Shown here piece after piece: positions 34,780 to 44,426 of a DNA stretch of 64,000 bases. The notes under the pieces were generated by a model, which saw only the letters and a list, made by a program, of their open reading frames with translations, ran no database searches and was not told where the DNA came from. Numbering within the stretch: position 1 is the first letter of the stretch; each line of letters starts with the position of its first letter. Source of the stretch: Raineya sp. (lineage in GTDB: Bacteria; Bacteroidota; Bacteroidia; Cytophagales; Thermonemataceae); assembly GCA_025454915.1 (NCBI GenBank), contig JALONN010000013.1, forward strand, positions 1-64,000, written 5' to 3'. The translations under genes were made by a program, and so were the position numbers.

Positions 34780-37290
34780 CTAAACAGTTTTTGTATCTTT
34801 CACAGAAAACATAAGGGCATCCCCAGTTCCATCATAATCTGCAAGAAGGGTATCTCCATTTTCAAGCTCTGCCTTCAAAATTTCTTCTGCAATAGGGTCT
34901 TCCAAGTATTTCTGAATAGCTCTGCCTAAAGGTCTTGCACCATACTGAGGGTCATAGCCTTTTTCTGCCAAGAAATCTTTTGCTTTTTCAGTCAGTTCTA
35001 CTTTGAAGCCAAGTGTTTCTATACGAGCGAACACTTTATGAAGCATAAGGTCAATGATTTGATGCAGATGTTCTTTTTCAAGTGAATTGAATATAATCAA
35101 ATCATCCAAACGATTCAAGAATTCAGGAGAGAAAGCTTTACGCAACGCATTTTGAATCGTTGTTTTCATGGCTTCATCTATATTATCTGATTTAGATTTT
35201 GTTGCAAAACCAATGCCCGTACCAAAATCTTTCAAATCTCTAACACCAATGTTAGATGTCATGATAATAATTGTATTCTTGAAATCTACTCTACGACCTA
35301 AACCATCTGTTAGAATTCCATCATCTAGTACTTGTAGCAAGATGTTGAATACATCAGGGTGAGCTTTCTCAATTTCGTCCAGAAGAACTACACTATATGG
35401 TTTACGGCGAATTTTTTCTGTCAATTGTCCGCCTTCTTCATACCCTACATAACCTGGAGGAGCCCCCACCAAACGAGAAACAGAAAATTTCTCCATATAT
35501 TCACTCATATCTATACGAACCAGAGCATCTTCTTTATCAAAAAGATACGTAGCTAAAACTTTAGCTAACTCTGTTTTACCAACACCCGTTGGACCTAAGA
35601 ATATAAATGAACCTATTGGTTTTTTGGGATCTTTCAGACCTACACGTGTACGTTGAATGGCTTTCACAAGTTTCTCAATAGCACTATCCTGCCCTACTAC
35701 TTTGCCTTTGAGAGCATCACCCATTTGTAAGATTTTCGCTCCTTCAGTTTGTGCCACACGCTGAACAGGTATGCCTGTAACCATTGCTACTACTTCTGCC
35801 ACATTTTCTGCTGTTACAGTATAGCGTTTTTTCTTGGTTTCTTCTTCCCAAGCTAGTTTAGCTCTCTCCAATTGGTCAATCAAACGTTTTTCTTTATCAC
35901 GAAGCTGAGCAGCTTCTTCGTACTTCTGGCTTTTTACAACTTGTGTTTTTTCTTTCTTGATATTCTCAATTTGTTCTTCAAGTTTTAGAATGTCTTCAGG
36001 TACCTGAATATTATTGATGTGTACTCTGGCTCCTGCTTCATCTAAAATATCAATTGCTTTATCTGGTAAAAATCTATCAGAAATATATCTGTCTGAAAGT
36101 TTCACACAAGCCTCTAGTGCTTCTTTGGTATAAAGGACATGGTGATGGTCTTCGTATTTATCTTTGATATTATTCAGAATTTCAACAGTTTCCTCAGGTG
36201 TAGTAGCTTCTACCATCACTACTTGGAAACGACGAGCTAAGGCTCCATCCTTTTCGATATACTGACGATATTCGTCAAGTGTTGTAGCTCCAATACATTG
36301 GATATCTCCTCTTGCAAGAGCTGGTTTAAACATATTAGAAGCATCCAAAGAGCCACTTGCACCTCCAGCACCCACAATGGTGTGTAATTCATCTATGAAC
36401 AGAATAACATCTGGAGATTTTTCAAGCTCATTCATCACAGCCTTCATACGTTCCTCAAACTGACCACGATATTTTGTACCAGCTACTAAGGAAGCTAAAT
36501 CCAGTGTAATTACACGTTTATTGAAAAGGACTCTGGAAACTTTTTTCTGAACAATTTTAAGAGCTAAACCTTCTGCGATAGCTGTTTTACCAACACCCGG
36601 CTCGCCAATAAGAATTGGGTTATTCTTTTTACGTCTTGAAAGAATCTGAGCTACACGCTCTATTTCTTTTTCACGACCAATAATGGGATCTAATTTACCC
36701 ATTTCCGCCATTTTAGTGAGGTCTCTACCGAAATTATCTAATACGGGTGTTTTAGATTTTTCAGTACTTTTAGACTCACGCATACCCCCACCTCCAAACA
36801 TTCTACCTTGCTCTTCGTCAGCATCATCGGTATCAGGTCCAGCATGAGGATTTATATTCTGATTTTCAATAGCTTTTTTCACGATTTCATAAGTTATGTG
36901 AAACTTACTTAATATTTGAGAGCCCAGATTATCTTCTTCACGCAGAATAGATAAAAGTAAGTGTTCTGTTCCTATTACCTGACTTTTAAATATTTTAGCT
37001 TCTAAATATGTAATTTTCAAAGCTTTTTCTGATTGCTTTGTAAGTGATATATTGGCTATATTTTTAATATCATGAGTAGCTGTTCCTTTGATAGCTTGCT
37101 CAATGACTTGCCTGAGCTCTTCAAGAGAAACCCCTAATTGTTTTAAGATGCTAATAGCCTTACTATCGCCTTCACGAAGTAAACCTAATACAATGTGTTC
37201 AGTGCCGATGTAACTATGCCCCAAACGTAATGCTTCCTCTTTACTGAGAGCTATTACTTCTTTTACTTGGTTGGAGAATTTTGCTTCCAT
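34780..37290 (-). CDS. clpC: ATP-dependent Clp protease ATP-binding subunit ClpC
   Basis: The 836-residue AAA+ protein has the ClpC layout: two N-terminal Clp_N repeats (1-145), first ATPase with Walker A GEPGVGKT near 229 and Walker B ILFIDELHT, a UVR/coiled-coil middle (QKYEEAAQLRDKEK), second ATPase with GPTGVGKT near 563 and VVLLDEIEKAHPDVFN, and C-terminal small domain. It unfolds substrates and feeds them to ClpP, a stress and regulated-proteolysis role. No McsB adaptor or clpP is adjacent. It shares the minus strand with the WbqC gene, 34 bases upstream, and ends at a terminator. Confidence 0.95.
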   Translation of the reverse strand: MEAKFSNQVKEVIALSKEEALRLGHSYIGTEHIVLGLLREGDSKAISILKQLGVSLEELRQVIEQAIKGTATHDIKNIANISLTKQSEKALKITYLEAKIFKSQVIGTEHLLLSILREEDNLGSQILSKFHITYEIVKKAIENQNINPHAGPDTDDADEEQGRMFGGGGMRESKSTEKSKTPVLDNFGRDLTKMAEMGKLDPIIGREKEIERVAQILSRRKKNNPILIGEPGVGKTAIAEGLALKIVQKKVSRVLFNKRVITLDLASLVAGTKYRGQFEERMKAVMNELEKSPDVILFIDELHTIVGAGGASGSLDASNMFKPALARGDIQCIGATTLDEYRQYIEKDGALARRFQVVMVEATTPEETVEILNNIKDKYEDHHHVLYTKEALEACVKLSDRYISDRFLPDKAIDILDEAGARVHINNIQVPEDILKLEEQIENIKKEKTQVVKSQKYEEAAQLRDKEKRLIDQLERAKLAWEEETKKKRYTVTAENVAEVVAMVTGIPVQRVAQTEGAKILQMGDALKGKVVGQDSAIEKLVKAIQRTRVGLKDPKKPIGSFIFLGPTGVGKTELAKVLATYLFDKEDALVRIDMSEYMEKFSVSRLVGAPPGYVGYEEGGQLTEKIRRKPYSVVLLDEIEKAHPDVFNILLQVLDDGILTDGLGRRVDFKNTIIIMTSNIGVRDLKDFGTGIGFATKSKSDNIDEAMKTTIQNALRKAFSPEFLNRLDDLIIFNSLEKEHLHQIIDLMLHKVFARIETLGFKVELTEKAKDFLAEKGYDPQYGARPLGRAIQKYLEDPIAEEILKAELENGDTLLADYDGTGDALMFSVKDTKTV

Positions 37291-37324
37291 TTATCTATAG
37301 TCCTTTTCTTTCTAGATTCAGTTT

Positions 37325-37978
37325 TTATGTAACAATTTCGTTATTTAATTTGTTCGGAATACTTGCTTTTAAAATATGATAAGTATTGTTACCCTCACAA
37401 AAAAGCAAATCGATAATGCTCATATTCTCCTCAAATTTGTTGCCAAATACTTGTTGATAAGCAATTGGCTGATAAACTCTGTCTATTTGACTTTTATTTT
37501 TGGGATGAATGGCTGAGCGGAAATCCTGATACTCGCTATTTTTTTCTAAATTTAGGTATTTTTCTGTAATTTCAAAATTTTTCTTGATACCAATTAATTT
37601 CAGACAAGTTGTCAGTATGTCTACATTCAAATCTACTAAAAAAATTGATTTTTTGTATAGTATTTTTTCAAAATAATCAGCATAGTATTCGAAAAAAGGG
37701 GACTTTCCATAAGCAGAAACAATACTTCGCCAATGAACATTTACCCAATTTTCATGATAATCTATTTTTACATCTTTAAACGCTTTTTTCTGATTTCCTT
37801 TTATTACAGGTACACTAAAACTTTGTACGCCCTGTGTTGTGACTATCTTAAAACGATTTCTGTAACTTTGTTTTTCATAATGCTCAAAGATATCTATTGC
37901 CAGATTATCAGCATTTAAAAATAAGCAGAAGTATGCTAAAGAGGGCAAGTATTGTGATTCTACAACAATTTTCATCAA
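37325..37978 (-). CDS. WbqC family protein
   Basis: The 217-residue protein has the WbqC N-terminal pattern, MKIVVESQYLPSLAYFCLFL, followed by the conserved block QSYRNRFKIVTTQGVQSFSV and VPVIKG, and H-W near residue 82 (VNVHWRSIVSAYGKSPFF). WbqC proteins occur in polysaccharide and sugar-transfer loci and may transfer amino sugars; no catalytic mechanism is known to me. It lies directly upstream of clpC; the two may share a message but have no evident shared function. The second Met is the likely start. Confidence 0.85.
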   Translation of the reverse strand: MMKIVVESQYLPSLAYFCLFLNADNLAIDIFEHYEKQSYRNRFKIVTTQGVQSFSVPVIKGNQKKAFKDVKIDYHENWVNVHWRSIVSAYGKSPFFEYYADYFEKILYKKSIFLVDLNVDILTTCLKLIGIKKNFEITEKYLNLEKNSEYQDFRSAIHPKNKSQIDRVYQPIAYQQVFGNKFEENMSIIDLLFCEGNNTYHILKASIPNKLNNEIVT

Positions 37979-38165
37979 TGTTTTTTATTATTTTTATTTC
38001 CTAAATTTATTGCAAATATAAGATTTCTGAAATTTTTTTTAAGGTGTGCTTGACTAATACAATTTTATCTTATAATATTGCAATGCTTTCCTGCCACACT
38101 ACACTATAAAGTTTCCATCCAAGTTTTTTAATCACCATAAAAATACTTTTGTGTGTAAATACTAG

Positions 38166-38184
38166 AAACAATTTAAAATTGTTT
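38166..38184 (+). other. 19-base palindrome before rho
   Basis: AAACAATTTAAAATTGTTT, a 9-bp inverted repeat about one base, lies some 90 bases before the rho start, in a 294-base intergenic region. The loop is too small for a hairpin, so it might be a dimeric operator. Nothing else stands out in this region; it is the leader where rho autoregulation is usual. Confidence 0.3.
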
Positions 38185-38272
38185 ATGGTAGTATGAGAGC
38201 AAAATTAATTTTCCACCCAAATAAGCTTACCAAATCACAAAGATACCAATATAATCCTATCGTATAGTTTTT

Positions 38273-39886
38273 ATGCACACATCCGACGAATTACATCTGA
38301 AATTGCTTTCAGAACTTAGAGAAATTGCTGATAAGCTAAGTATTAAGAACGCTAAGAAATTAACCAAACAAGAACTTATCACCAAAATTCTGGAAGAGCA
38401 ACCCACTCCCTCCACTCCAGAAACTTCTCAAGAAAATACAGAAGAGAACGAAATTTCTAACCATGATGAAAATTCAAATAAAAAGAAGCGTACTCGAATT
38501 CCAAGACAAAATGTAGAAAAAAACAATTCTGATGAAGAAGGTAATTTGAATGGACAAGAAAAAAAGGAAAAAGAAGCTGAAAGCCAAAATACCGATTTTA
38601 CATTGGAACCATTTGACATCAATACTCTGATTGCAGATTTACCCCAAGAAGAAGACCCCGCAGTAGAAATTTTGGAAGAAATTATTCCAAAAAATATAGA
38701 AAAGCAACCTAAAATCTTCAACCAACAACAACAACATCAACAGAAAAAGAATAAAGAAAGACTTCGTGAGTTTGATGGACTAATAGAAAATTCTGGTGTT
38801 TTGGAAATTATGCAGGATGGTTATGGTTTTTTACGCTCTCCTGATTATAGCTATCTTTCAAGCCCTGATGATATTTATGTATCACCTTCCCAAATAAAAC
38901 TTTTTGGTCTGAAAGTTGGTGATACTGTAAAAGGGCAAATTCGTCCACCCAAAGAAGGGGAAAAATATTTTGCACTGCTTAAAGTAAGTAGTGTAAACGG
39001 AAAAACTACTGAAGAAATAAGAGACAGAATTCCTTTTGAGTATCTTACACCTCTTTTCCCTGAAGAAAAACTAAAGCTAAGTACCAAAGCTGATTTGATT
39101 TCAACTCGTATGCTCGATTTGTTTGCCCCTATTGGTAAAGGGCAACGTGGCATGATTGTAGCACAACCTAAAACAGGAAAGACTACTTTATTAAAACAAA
39201 TTGCTAATGCCATTGCTGAAAATCACCCTGAAGTATATTTGATTATTTTGCTTATTGATGAACGCCCAGAAGAAGTTACTGATATGCAACGTTCTGTAAG
39301 AGCAGAAGTGATATCTTCTACGTTTGATGAGCAAGCAGAACGCCATGTGAAAATTTCTTCGATGGTGCTTGAAAAAGCAAAAAGAATGGTAGAGTGTGGT
39401 CATGATGTAGTCATACTTTTAGACTCTATCACTCGTTTGGCAAGAGCTTACAATACTGTTGTGCCTTCTTCTGGTAAAATTTTGACAGGTGGTGTAGATG
39501 CCAATGCTATGCAGAAACCTAAACGTTTCTTTGGAGCAGCCCGCAATGTAGAAAATGGAGGCTCATTAACTATTATTGCAACAGCATTAATAGATACAGG
39601 TTCAAGAATGGATGAGGTAATTTTTGAAGAGTTTAAGGGTACTGGTAACATGGAATTACAATTGGATAGAAAGCTTGCAAACAAGCGTATTTATCCTGCT
39701 CTGGACATTCCTGCATCAGGAACAAGAAGAGAAGATTTATTACTTACCAAAGATGAACTCAATAAAGTTTGGGTATTGCGTAAATTTATGGATGATATGA
39801 ATGCTGGTGAAGCGATGGAATTCTTGTTGGATAAAATGAAAAATACTCAAGACAACAATGAATTTTTATTTTCTATGAATGGTTAA
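38273..39886 (+). CDS. rho: Transcription termination factor Rho with N-terminal insert
   Basis: The 537-residue protein has Rho_N at 1-45 (KLLSELREIADKLSIKNAKK), a charged, disordered insert at about 46-165 (KKKRTRIPRQ, EKKEKEAES), the cold-shock-like RNA-binding domain (SGVLEIMQDGYGFLRSPDYS), Walker A PKTGKTTLLKQ, Walker B VVILLDSITRLARAYN and the Q/R loops in the C-terminal ATPase. E. coli Rho has about 420 residues; the difference is the insert. It ends RNA synthesis at rho-dependent sites. Bacteroidota Rho proteins commonly carry such inserts. Confidence 0.95.
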   Translation: MHTSDELHLKLLSELREIADKLSIKNAKKLTKQELITKILEEQPTPSTPETSQENTEENEISNHDENSNKKKRTRIPRQNVEKNNSDEEGNLNGQEKKEKEAESQNTDFTLEPFDINTLIADLPQEEDPAVEILEEIIPKNIEKQPKIFNQQQQHQQKKNKERLREFDGLIENSGVLEIMQDGYGFLRSPDYSYLSSPDDIYVSPSQIKLFGLKVGDTVKGQIRPPKEGEKYFALLKVSSVNGKTTEEIRDRIPFEYLTPLFPEEKLKLSTKADLISTRMLDLFAPIGKGQRGMIVAQPKTGKTTLLKQIANAIAENHPEVYLIILLIDERPEEVTDMQRSVRAEVISSTFDEQAERHVKISSMVLEKAKRMVECGHDVVILLDSITRLARAYNTVVPSSGKILTGGVDANAMQKPKRFFGAARNVENGGSLTIIATALIDTGSRMDEVIFEEFKGTGNMELQLDRKLANKRIYPALDIPASGTRREDLLLTKDELNKVWVLRKFMDDMNAGEAMEFLLDKMKNTQDNNEFLFSMNG

Positions 39887-40052
39887 AATATTGTGATATT
39901 TTGAAGAAAATTTGCATTTTATGGAACCCTTCTAAAAAAAAATTGTTTCATTTTTTGTGAATGATAAAAAAAAATAGTATAATACTTTTCATTTAACAAA
40001 CAACGTATTTAGCCTGCATCTGTTAGGTGTAAGGCTACTTCAAATTACTGCT

Positions 40053-41330
40053 ATGAATATTACTTATGAGCATCCTTATGGCTATATTTCCGAAGGAAAG
40101 GTTTTTCTAAAGGGTTATATGGACACACCCGACCGAGAGATTGGAGTGGTAAAAGAGACAAATGAAGCGGCTATTCAGTATTTTGAAAAAAGATTTCAAG
40201 ATGCAGAAAAAAAAGTTGCTGATTTAGAAAAAATGATAGAATCAGCAGAGAACAAAGGTTCTTTTCTGATGAAACTCATTCATTTGCGAACTTACCTCCA
40301 AGAATTTAAAGGATTGGGTGATTTCCCTGTTTTATTTGCAAAACTCCATGAGTTAGAGACTTTCTTAAAAGGACTCATCAATATTAATAGGCAAAGAAAC
40401 TTAGAAATCAAGAACCAGATTATCCAAGAATTAGCCTCTTTGGTAGATGACACCAACTGGAAGGAAACAGGCATCAAAATTGATGAACTCAAAACCCGCT
40501 GGATTAAAACTGGAGCTGTAGAAGACCATCTGCAAGCCAAAATAGAGGAAGAATTTGCGTCTCATATCAAAGCCTATTACAATAACAAGAAGGAATTCTT
40601 CAAGAATAAGGCTGATGAACTCAAAGACCGTCTGAATAAATACAGAATTCTGGTGGATAAAGCGAGTATTTTGAAACTCTCTGAAGACTTTGAAGCAACA
40701 GCCCATGCTTTCAAACAGTTGCAAAATGACTGGAAAGCTGTTGGAAAAGTTCCTCAGAAGAAAGTTGAAAGATATTGGGAACGCTTCAAGAAAATCAACA
40801 ACGAATTCTTCTTCCGTTACAAACAATACAAAGAAGGTGTTCCTGTTGAGCAAATCAAGCCCTTAGACCCTGTTGAACAAGCAAGAGCTATTCAGGAAAA
40901 ACTCTGTAAAAAAGCAGAATCTCTGATAGGGGTAAATACAGACGAAAGCAGTAATCAAGCAAAAGATTTATTGGTGGCTTGGAAAAACGAAGTAACCAAT
41001 CCCAAATATCTAGATAAGAATTTGGCAAATCGTTTCAGATATGCATGTGATAGAATTTTTGAAGAAAGCTATTTGATGCGTGTAGTGCTTCGTAAATATC
41101 CTGATTTTTATAAGAAACCAACTTTAGATCAATTCCGTATAAAGACTAGCTTCTTACGTGAGCTGATTCGTAAAGATGAACAGGAAGTAAATGTTGCAGA
41201 AAGTGCTCAAGAGTACAAACCAGAGCATAAAAGTTTCAACTTGGCAACTCAAAAACGTAAAATACAAGTGAAACAAATTATGCTTGAAGAATTTGATGGT
41301 GAGTTAAAGAAAATTTATAATAATAAATAA
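40053..41330 (+). CDS. DUF349-domain protein
   Basis: A 425-residue all-helical, charged protein with repeated DUF349-type helical bundles (for example DTNWKETGIKIDELKTRWIK and QLQNDWKAVGKVPQKKVERYW, with the W-K-x-G-x-V-P pattern). No signal or membrane segment. Function is not known to me; DUF349 proteins occur widely in Bacteroidota, often near housekeeping genes. It stands between rho and a small DUF2795 gene. A weak GAAGAAC...GTTaCTTC hairpin follows the stop. Confidence 0.85.
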   Translation: MNITYEHPYGYISEGKVFLKGYMDTPDREIGVVKETNEAAIQYFEKRFQDAEKKVADLEKMIESAENKGSFLMKLIHLRTYLQEFKGLGDFPVLFAKLHELETFLKGLININRQRNLEIKNQIIQELASLVDDTNWKETGIKIDELKTRWIKTGAVEDHLQAKIEEEFASHIKAYYNNKKEFFKNKADELKDRLNKYRILVDKASILKLSEDFEATAHAFKQLQNDWKAVGKVPQKKVERYWERFKKINNEFFFRYKQYKEGVPVEQIKPLDPVEQARAIQEKLCKKAESLIGVNTDESSNQAKDLLVAWKNEVTNPKYLDKNLANRFRYACDRIFEESYLMRVVLRKYPDFYKKPTLDQFRIKTSFLRELIRKDEQEVNVAESAQEYKPEHKSFNLATQKRKIQVKQIMLEEFDGELKKIYNNK

Positions 41331-41364
41331 ATTTAGACTAAGAGAAGAACATTTCTGTTACTTC

Positions 41365-41394
41365 TTGGTTTTTAAATCGTTTTTTCTATATTTG
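41365..41394 (+). promoter_or_regulatory. Bacteroidota-type promoter of the DUF2795 gene
   Basis: TTG at 41365-41367, 19 bases, then a perfect TATATTTG at 41387-41394. Start of transcription would be near 41401. Confidence 0.6.
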
Positions 41395-41416
41395 CGAACT
41401 TTTAAAATGATTGCTT

Positions 41417-41638
41417 ATGTATTGGACGCTTGAATTAGCTTCGTATTTAGAAGATGCTCCTTGGCCTGCTACCAAAGAAGAATTAGTAGATTTTGCTATC
41501 CGTTCTGGAGCTCCTATGGAAGTTATCGAAAATCTTCAGGAATTAGAAGATGATGGACAGCCCTATGAGAGTATTGAGGAAATTTGGCCTGACTACCCTA
41601 CCAAAGAAGATTTCTTCTTCAACGAAGATGAGTATTAA
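41417..41638 (+). CDS. DUF2795 family protein
   Basis: A small acidic protein of 73 residues from the ATG that gives MYWTLELASYLEDAPWPAT. A TTG two codons earlier is not needed. It has the conserved WPATKEELVDFAIRSGAP and IWPDYPTKEDFFFNEDEY blocks of DUF2795, a family of small proteins very conserved in Bacteroidota with no known function. It has its own promoter and terminator, so it is a monocistronic, probably well expressed gene. Confidence 0.9.
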   Translation: MYWTLELASYLEDAPWPATKEELVDFAIRSGAPMEVIENLQELEDDGQPYESIEEIWPDYPTKEDFFFNEDEY

Positions 41639-41644
41639 AATTTA

Positions 41645-41666
41645 AAGGCTTGCGATTGCAAGCCTT
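41645..41666 (+). terminator. Terminator of the DUF2795 gene
   Basis: AAGGCTTGC pairs with GCAAGCCTT over a 4-base loop, followed by CATTATTTTT. Confidence 0.82.
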
Positions 41667-41713
41667 CATTATTTTTGTGTAGCTTTCAACCATTATTCTA
41701 TTACTACATTTTT

Positions 41714-42688
41714 ATGGATTTATCTTTACTTTCTCAAGAAATTCAGCACTTTTTAAATCATTATTCCTACGGAAAAAGCCCAAAAGAACTCTATGAGCCC
41801 ATTGATTATCTGATGAATCTGGGAGGAAAACGCATGAGACCTCTTCTGGTATTACTGGGTTATCAACTTTTTGATGACAGTTGGCAAAAAGCAGTCCCTG
41901 CTGCTGTTTCAGTGGAAGTTTTTCATAATTTTACACTCATGCATGATGATATTATGGATAAAGCTCCTCTCCGAAGAAGTCAGCCAACAGTACATACCAA
42001 ATGGAGTGAAAGCATTGCTATTCTTTCTGGAGACGTGATGCTTATAAAAGCCTATGAAATATTAATGAGTGGTGTAGAAGATAAATATTTGCGTAAAGCT
42101 CTTGAAAAATTTAATGCCTGTGCAGCTTGGGTATGTGAAGGACAACAATGGGACATGAATTTTGAAAGTGAGACAACTGTTTCTGAAAGTCAATATATTG
42201 AAATGATACGCCTCAAAACGGCTGTTTTATTGGGTTTTAGTTTGGAATTGGGGGCAATGCTTGCAGGAGCCAGTGAAGAAGAACAACTGAAAATCAGAGC
42301 GTTCGGTGAAAATATTGGTATAGGTTTTCAGTTAAAAGACGATTTGCTGGATGTTTATGGAAACCCTGATAAATTTGGCAAGCAGGTAGGTGGTGATATT
42401 GTTGCCAATAAAAAGACCTATTTACTTTTAGAAGCCATTGCTCAGGCAAAAGGCGATACCAAAACTCAGTTAGAGAACTGGCTTGCTCAAAAGAATTTTG
42501 ATATTGAAGAAAAAGTAAAAGCTGTTACAGAAATTTACAATACATTGAAAATCAAAGAAAAAACAGAGCAAAAAATACAGTATTTTTTCGATTTGGCTTT
42601 TAAACAACTCCATGAACTCAATGCTCGTGATACCCAAAAGCAATTTTTAGACGACTTTATGCGACAGCTCATTGCAAGAGAAAACTAA
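41714..42688 (+). CDS. Polyprenyl diphosphate synthase
   Basis: The 324-residue protein (from ATG, MDLSLLSQEIQ) has the trans-prenyltransferase motifs: GGKRMRP, first Asp-rich DDIMDKAPLRR and second DDLLDVYGNPDKFGKQVGGD. It joins isopentenyl diphosphate to allylic diphosphates; the chain length (farnesyl, geranylgeranyl or longer) cannot be fixed safely from what I see. A longer TTG reading (41675) is rejected because it would add 13 residues before the first helix. It could supply the quinone, undecaprenyl or carotenoid pathways. Confidence 0.92.
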   Translation: MDLSLLSQEIQHFLNHYSYGKSPKELYEPIDYLMNLGGKRMRPLLVLLGYQLFDDSWQKAVPAAVSVEVFHNFTLMHDDIMDKAPLRRSQPTVHTKWSESIAILSGDVMLIKAYEILMSGVEDKYLRKALEKFNACAAWVCEGQQWDMNFESETTVSESQYIEMIRLKTAVLLGFSLELGAMLAGASEEEQLKIRAFGENIGIGFQLKDDLLDVYGNPDKFGKQVGGDIVANKKTYLLLEAIAQAKGDTKTQLENWLAQKNFDIEEKVKAVTEIYNTLKIKEKTEQKIQYFFDLAFKQLHELNARDTQKQFLDDFMRQLIAREN

Positions 42689-42781
42689 GATAATGGTAAA
42701 TTGTAAATGATTTAATATTTATCTAATCATTTATATATCATTCATTTAGAATTTTAAATTTAGAATTAACCATTTTATAAA

Positions 42782-43672
42782 ATGCTTCTTCTTACACCTC
42801 AACACTGGCAAGACTACGAACTGATAGATAGTGGAAATTTCGAAAAACTGGAACGTTTTGGCAAAATTATTACGGCTCGCCCTGAACCCCAAGCTATTTG
42901 GGACAAAAGTCTGAGTGAACAGGAATGGCAAAAAATGGCTCATGCCACTTTTACAAGAGCCAAAGGTGTTGATAAATCCACTGAAAAAGGTGAATGGAAT
43001 ATCAAAAAAGGTGTTTCTGAACAGTGGTGGATTAACTATGCCTATAAAAATGTCAAAATTAAGATGCGTTTGGGTTTTACCTCATTTAAGCATGTAGGTA
43101 TTTTCCCCGAACAGTCTGAAAACTGGGATTTTATTATAGATAGTATTTCTGAAATGAAAGTTGATAAACCTCAGGTACTCAACTTATTTGCTTATACAGG
43201 TGGTGCTTCGGTTATTGCCAAAGCTGCTGGAGCAGATGTAACACATGTGGACTCTGTAAAACAGGTGATTACATGGTCTAAGGAAAATATGGAAGCCTCT
43301 GGACTGGACAACATTCGTTGGATTGTAGAAGATGCTCTTAAATTTGTAAAAAGAGAAGTAAAAAGAGGCAAAAAATATCAGGGGATTATCTTAGACCCTC
43401 CTGCATACGGACGTGGTGCCGATGGTGAAAAATGGATTTTAGAAGATAATCTCAATGAAATGCTTAAATGTTGTAAGGAACTTTTAGATGAAAAACATGG
43501 ATTTCTGATACTCAATCTGTATTCTATGGGCTTCTCTGCCCTGATTGCAGAAACATTAATCAATCAGATTTTTGAAAATTCGTTTACTGAAAAACAAATG
43601 GGGGAATTGTTTTTGCTGGATAAATTTGAAAAGAAACTACCCTTAGGTGTATTTTGGAGAGGGAAAAGATAA
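42782..43672 (+). CDS. RlmI-like class I rRNA/RNA methyltransferase
   Basis: The 296-residue protein has the SAM-binding motifs VLNLFAYTGGASVIAKAAGA and the DPPAYGRG catalytic loop, with VTHVDSVKQVITWSKENM as motif II, in the order seen in RlmI-type 23S rRNA cytosine methyltransferases. It is shorter than E. coli RlmI (about 396 residues) since the N-terminal PUA domain is missing; the first 110 residues are a different beta-rich piece (LLTPQHWQDYELIDSGNF). The exact target base is unknown. It stands alone between two repeat-like spacers. Confidence 0.87.
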   Translation: MLLLTPQHWQDYELIDSGNFEKLERFGKIITARPEPQAIWDKSLSEQEWQKMAHATFTRAKGVDKSTEKGEWNIKKGVSEQWWINYAYKNVKIKMRLGFTSFKHVGIFPEQSENWDFIIDSISEMKVDKPQVLNLFAYTGGASVIAKAAGADVTHVDSVKQVITWSKENMEASGLDNIRWIVEDALKFVKREVKRGKKYQGIILDPPAYGRGADGEKWILEDNLNEMLKCCKELLDEKHGFLILNLYSMGFSALIAETLINQIFENSFTEKQMGELFLLDKFEKKLPLGVFWRGKR

Positions 43673-43792
43673 TACAGTTATAAGTGATGAATGATAAATG
43701 ATGATAAGTCATTGAAATTCATTTTCAACATTTACCATTCATCGCTGACTATTAACTATTTATAAATTATAACTCATCATTTATAATTTCAA

Positions 43793-44359
43793 ATGCATAC
43801 CATCACACCTTACCACCGATGGCTTCAATACTATGACCCTGCCACAGACGAAAATAGTCCGTTTTTTGGCAAAGAATATAATTACGATTTGTACTCTGAA
43901 ACCATTTATGGCTATTACATAGACCCCGCTTGGGACTATATGGGTTCTGAAACCTTGTATATCAAGATTTTATTTGCAGACTACGACGAAAATTTTGCCA
44001 TTATTGAATTTATCGGAGAATGGAATGATGCCATCGAAAATGACATTATGACTCTGAAAAACAATATTATCAACCCTATGATAGACCTAGGAATCAATCA
44101 GTTTATATTACTTGGTGAAAATGTTTTTAATTTTCATGGTTCAGATGATTGTTATTATGAGGAATGGTTTGAGGATGTGGAAGAAGGCTGGGTAGCTGCC
44201 TTACAGTTTCGTGATTTTATTTATACCGAATGGCAAAAATACGGGATTGATATGTATGTGAATTTTGGTGGAAACTTAGAAATTGCAGGCTGGCGAACAC
44301 TTTCGCCCCATCAGTTCTATGAACAAGTCAAGAAAATTGTACAGTATCGCCTGAACTAA
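43793..44359 (+). CDS. Hypothetical acidic protein
   Basis: I do not recognise this 188-residue protein. It is rich in Tyr, Trp, Asp and Glu, with WLQYYDPATDENSPFFGK and LEIAGWRTLSPHQFYEQVKK near its ends, and lacks signal or membrane segments. The alternation of beta strands (NFAIIEFIGEW, QFILLGENVFNF, DMYVNFGG) suggests an alpha/beta fold. It begins after a 120-base repeat-like spacer and precedes a small membrane-protein gene. Confidence 0.65.
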   Translation: MHTITPYHRWLQYYDPATDENSPFFGKEYNYDLYSETIYGYYIDPAWDYMGSETLYIKILFADYDENFAIIEFIGEWNDAIENDIMTLKNNIINPMIDLGINQFILLGENVFNFHGSDDCYYEEWFEDVEEGWVAALQFRDFIYTEWQKYGIDMYVNFGGNLEIAGWRTLSPHQFYEQVKKIVQYRLN

Positions 44360-44370
44360 CACAATATTTT

Positions 44371-44403
44371 TTTGGTTTTTTCCGTTTTTTATTTATAATT
44401 TTA
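44371..44403 (+). promoter_or_regulatory. Predicted promoter of the small membrane-protein gene
   Basis: TTTG at 44371-44374 and TAATTTTA at 44396-44403, 21 bases apart, approximate the TTTG-N19-21-TAnnTTTG form. Confidence 0.3.
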
Positions 44404-44426
44404 GGATAAATCAAAACTTTGTTCAA

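Noticed and set aside
37979..38272. Possible small RNA or riboswitch ahead of rho
   Set aside because: Only a small palindrome is seen; no conserved riboswitch core or strong terminator.
40431..40853. 140-codon antisense frame in the DUF349 gene
   Set aside because: Shadow of a charged helical gene; no independent support.
41675..41713. TTG-started N-terminal extension of the polyprenyl synthase
   Set aside because: A standard ATG at 41714 fits the family's start and leaves a clear leader.
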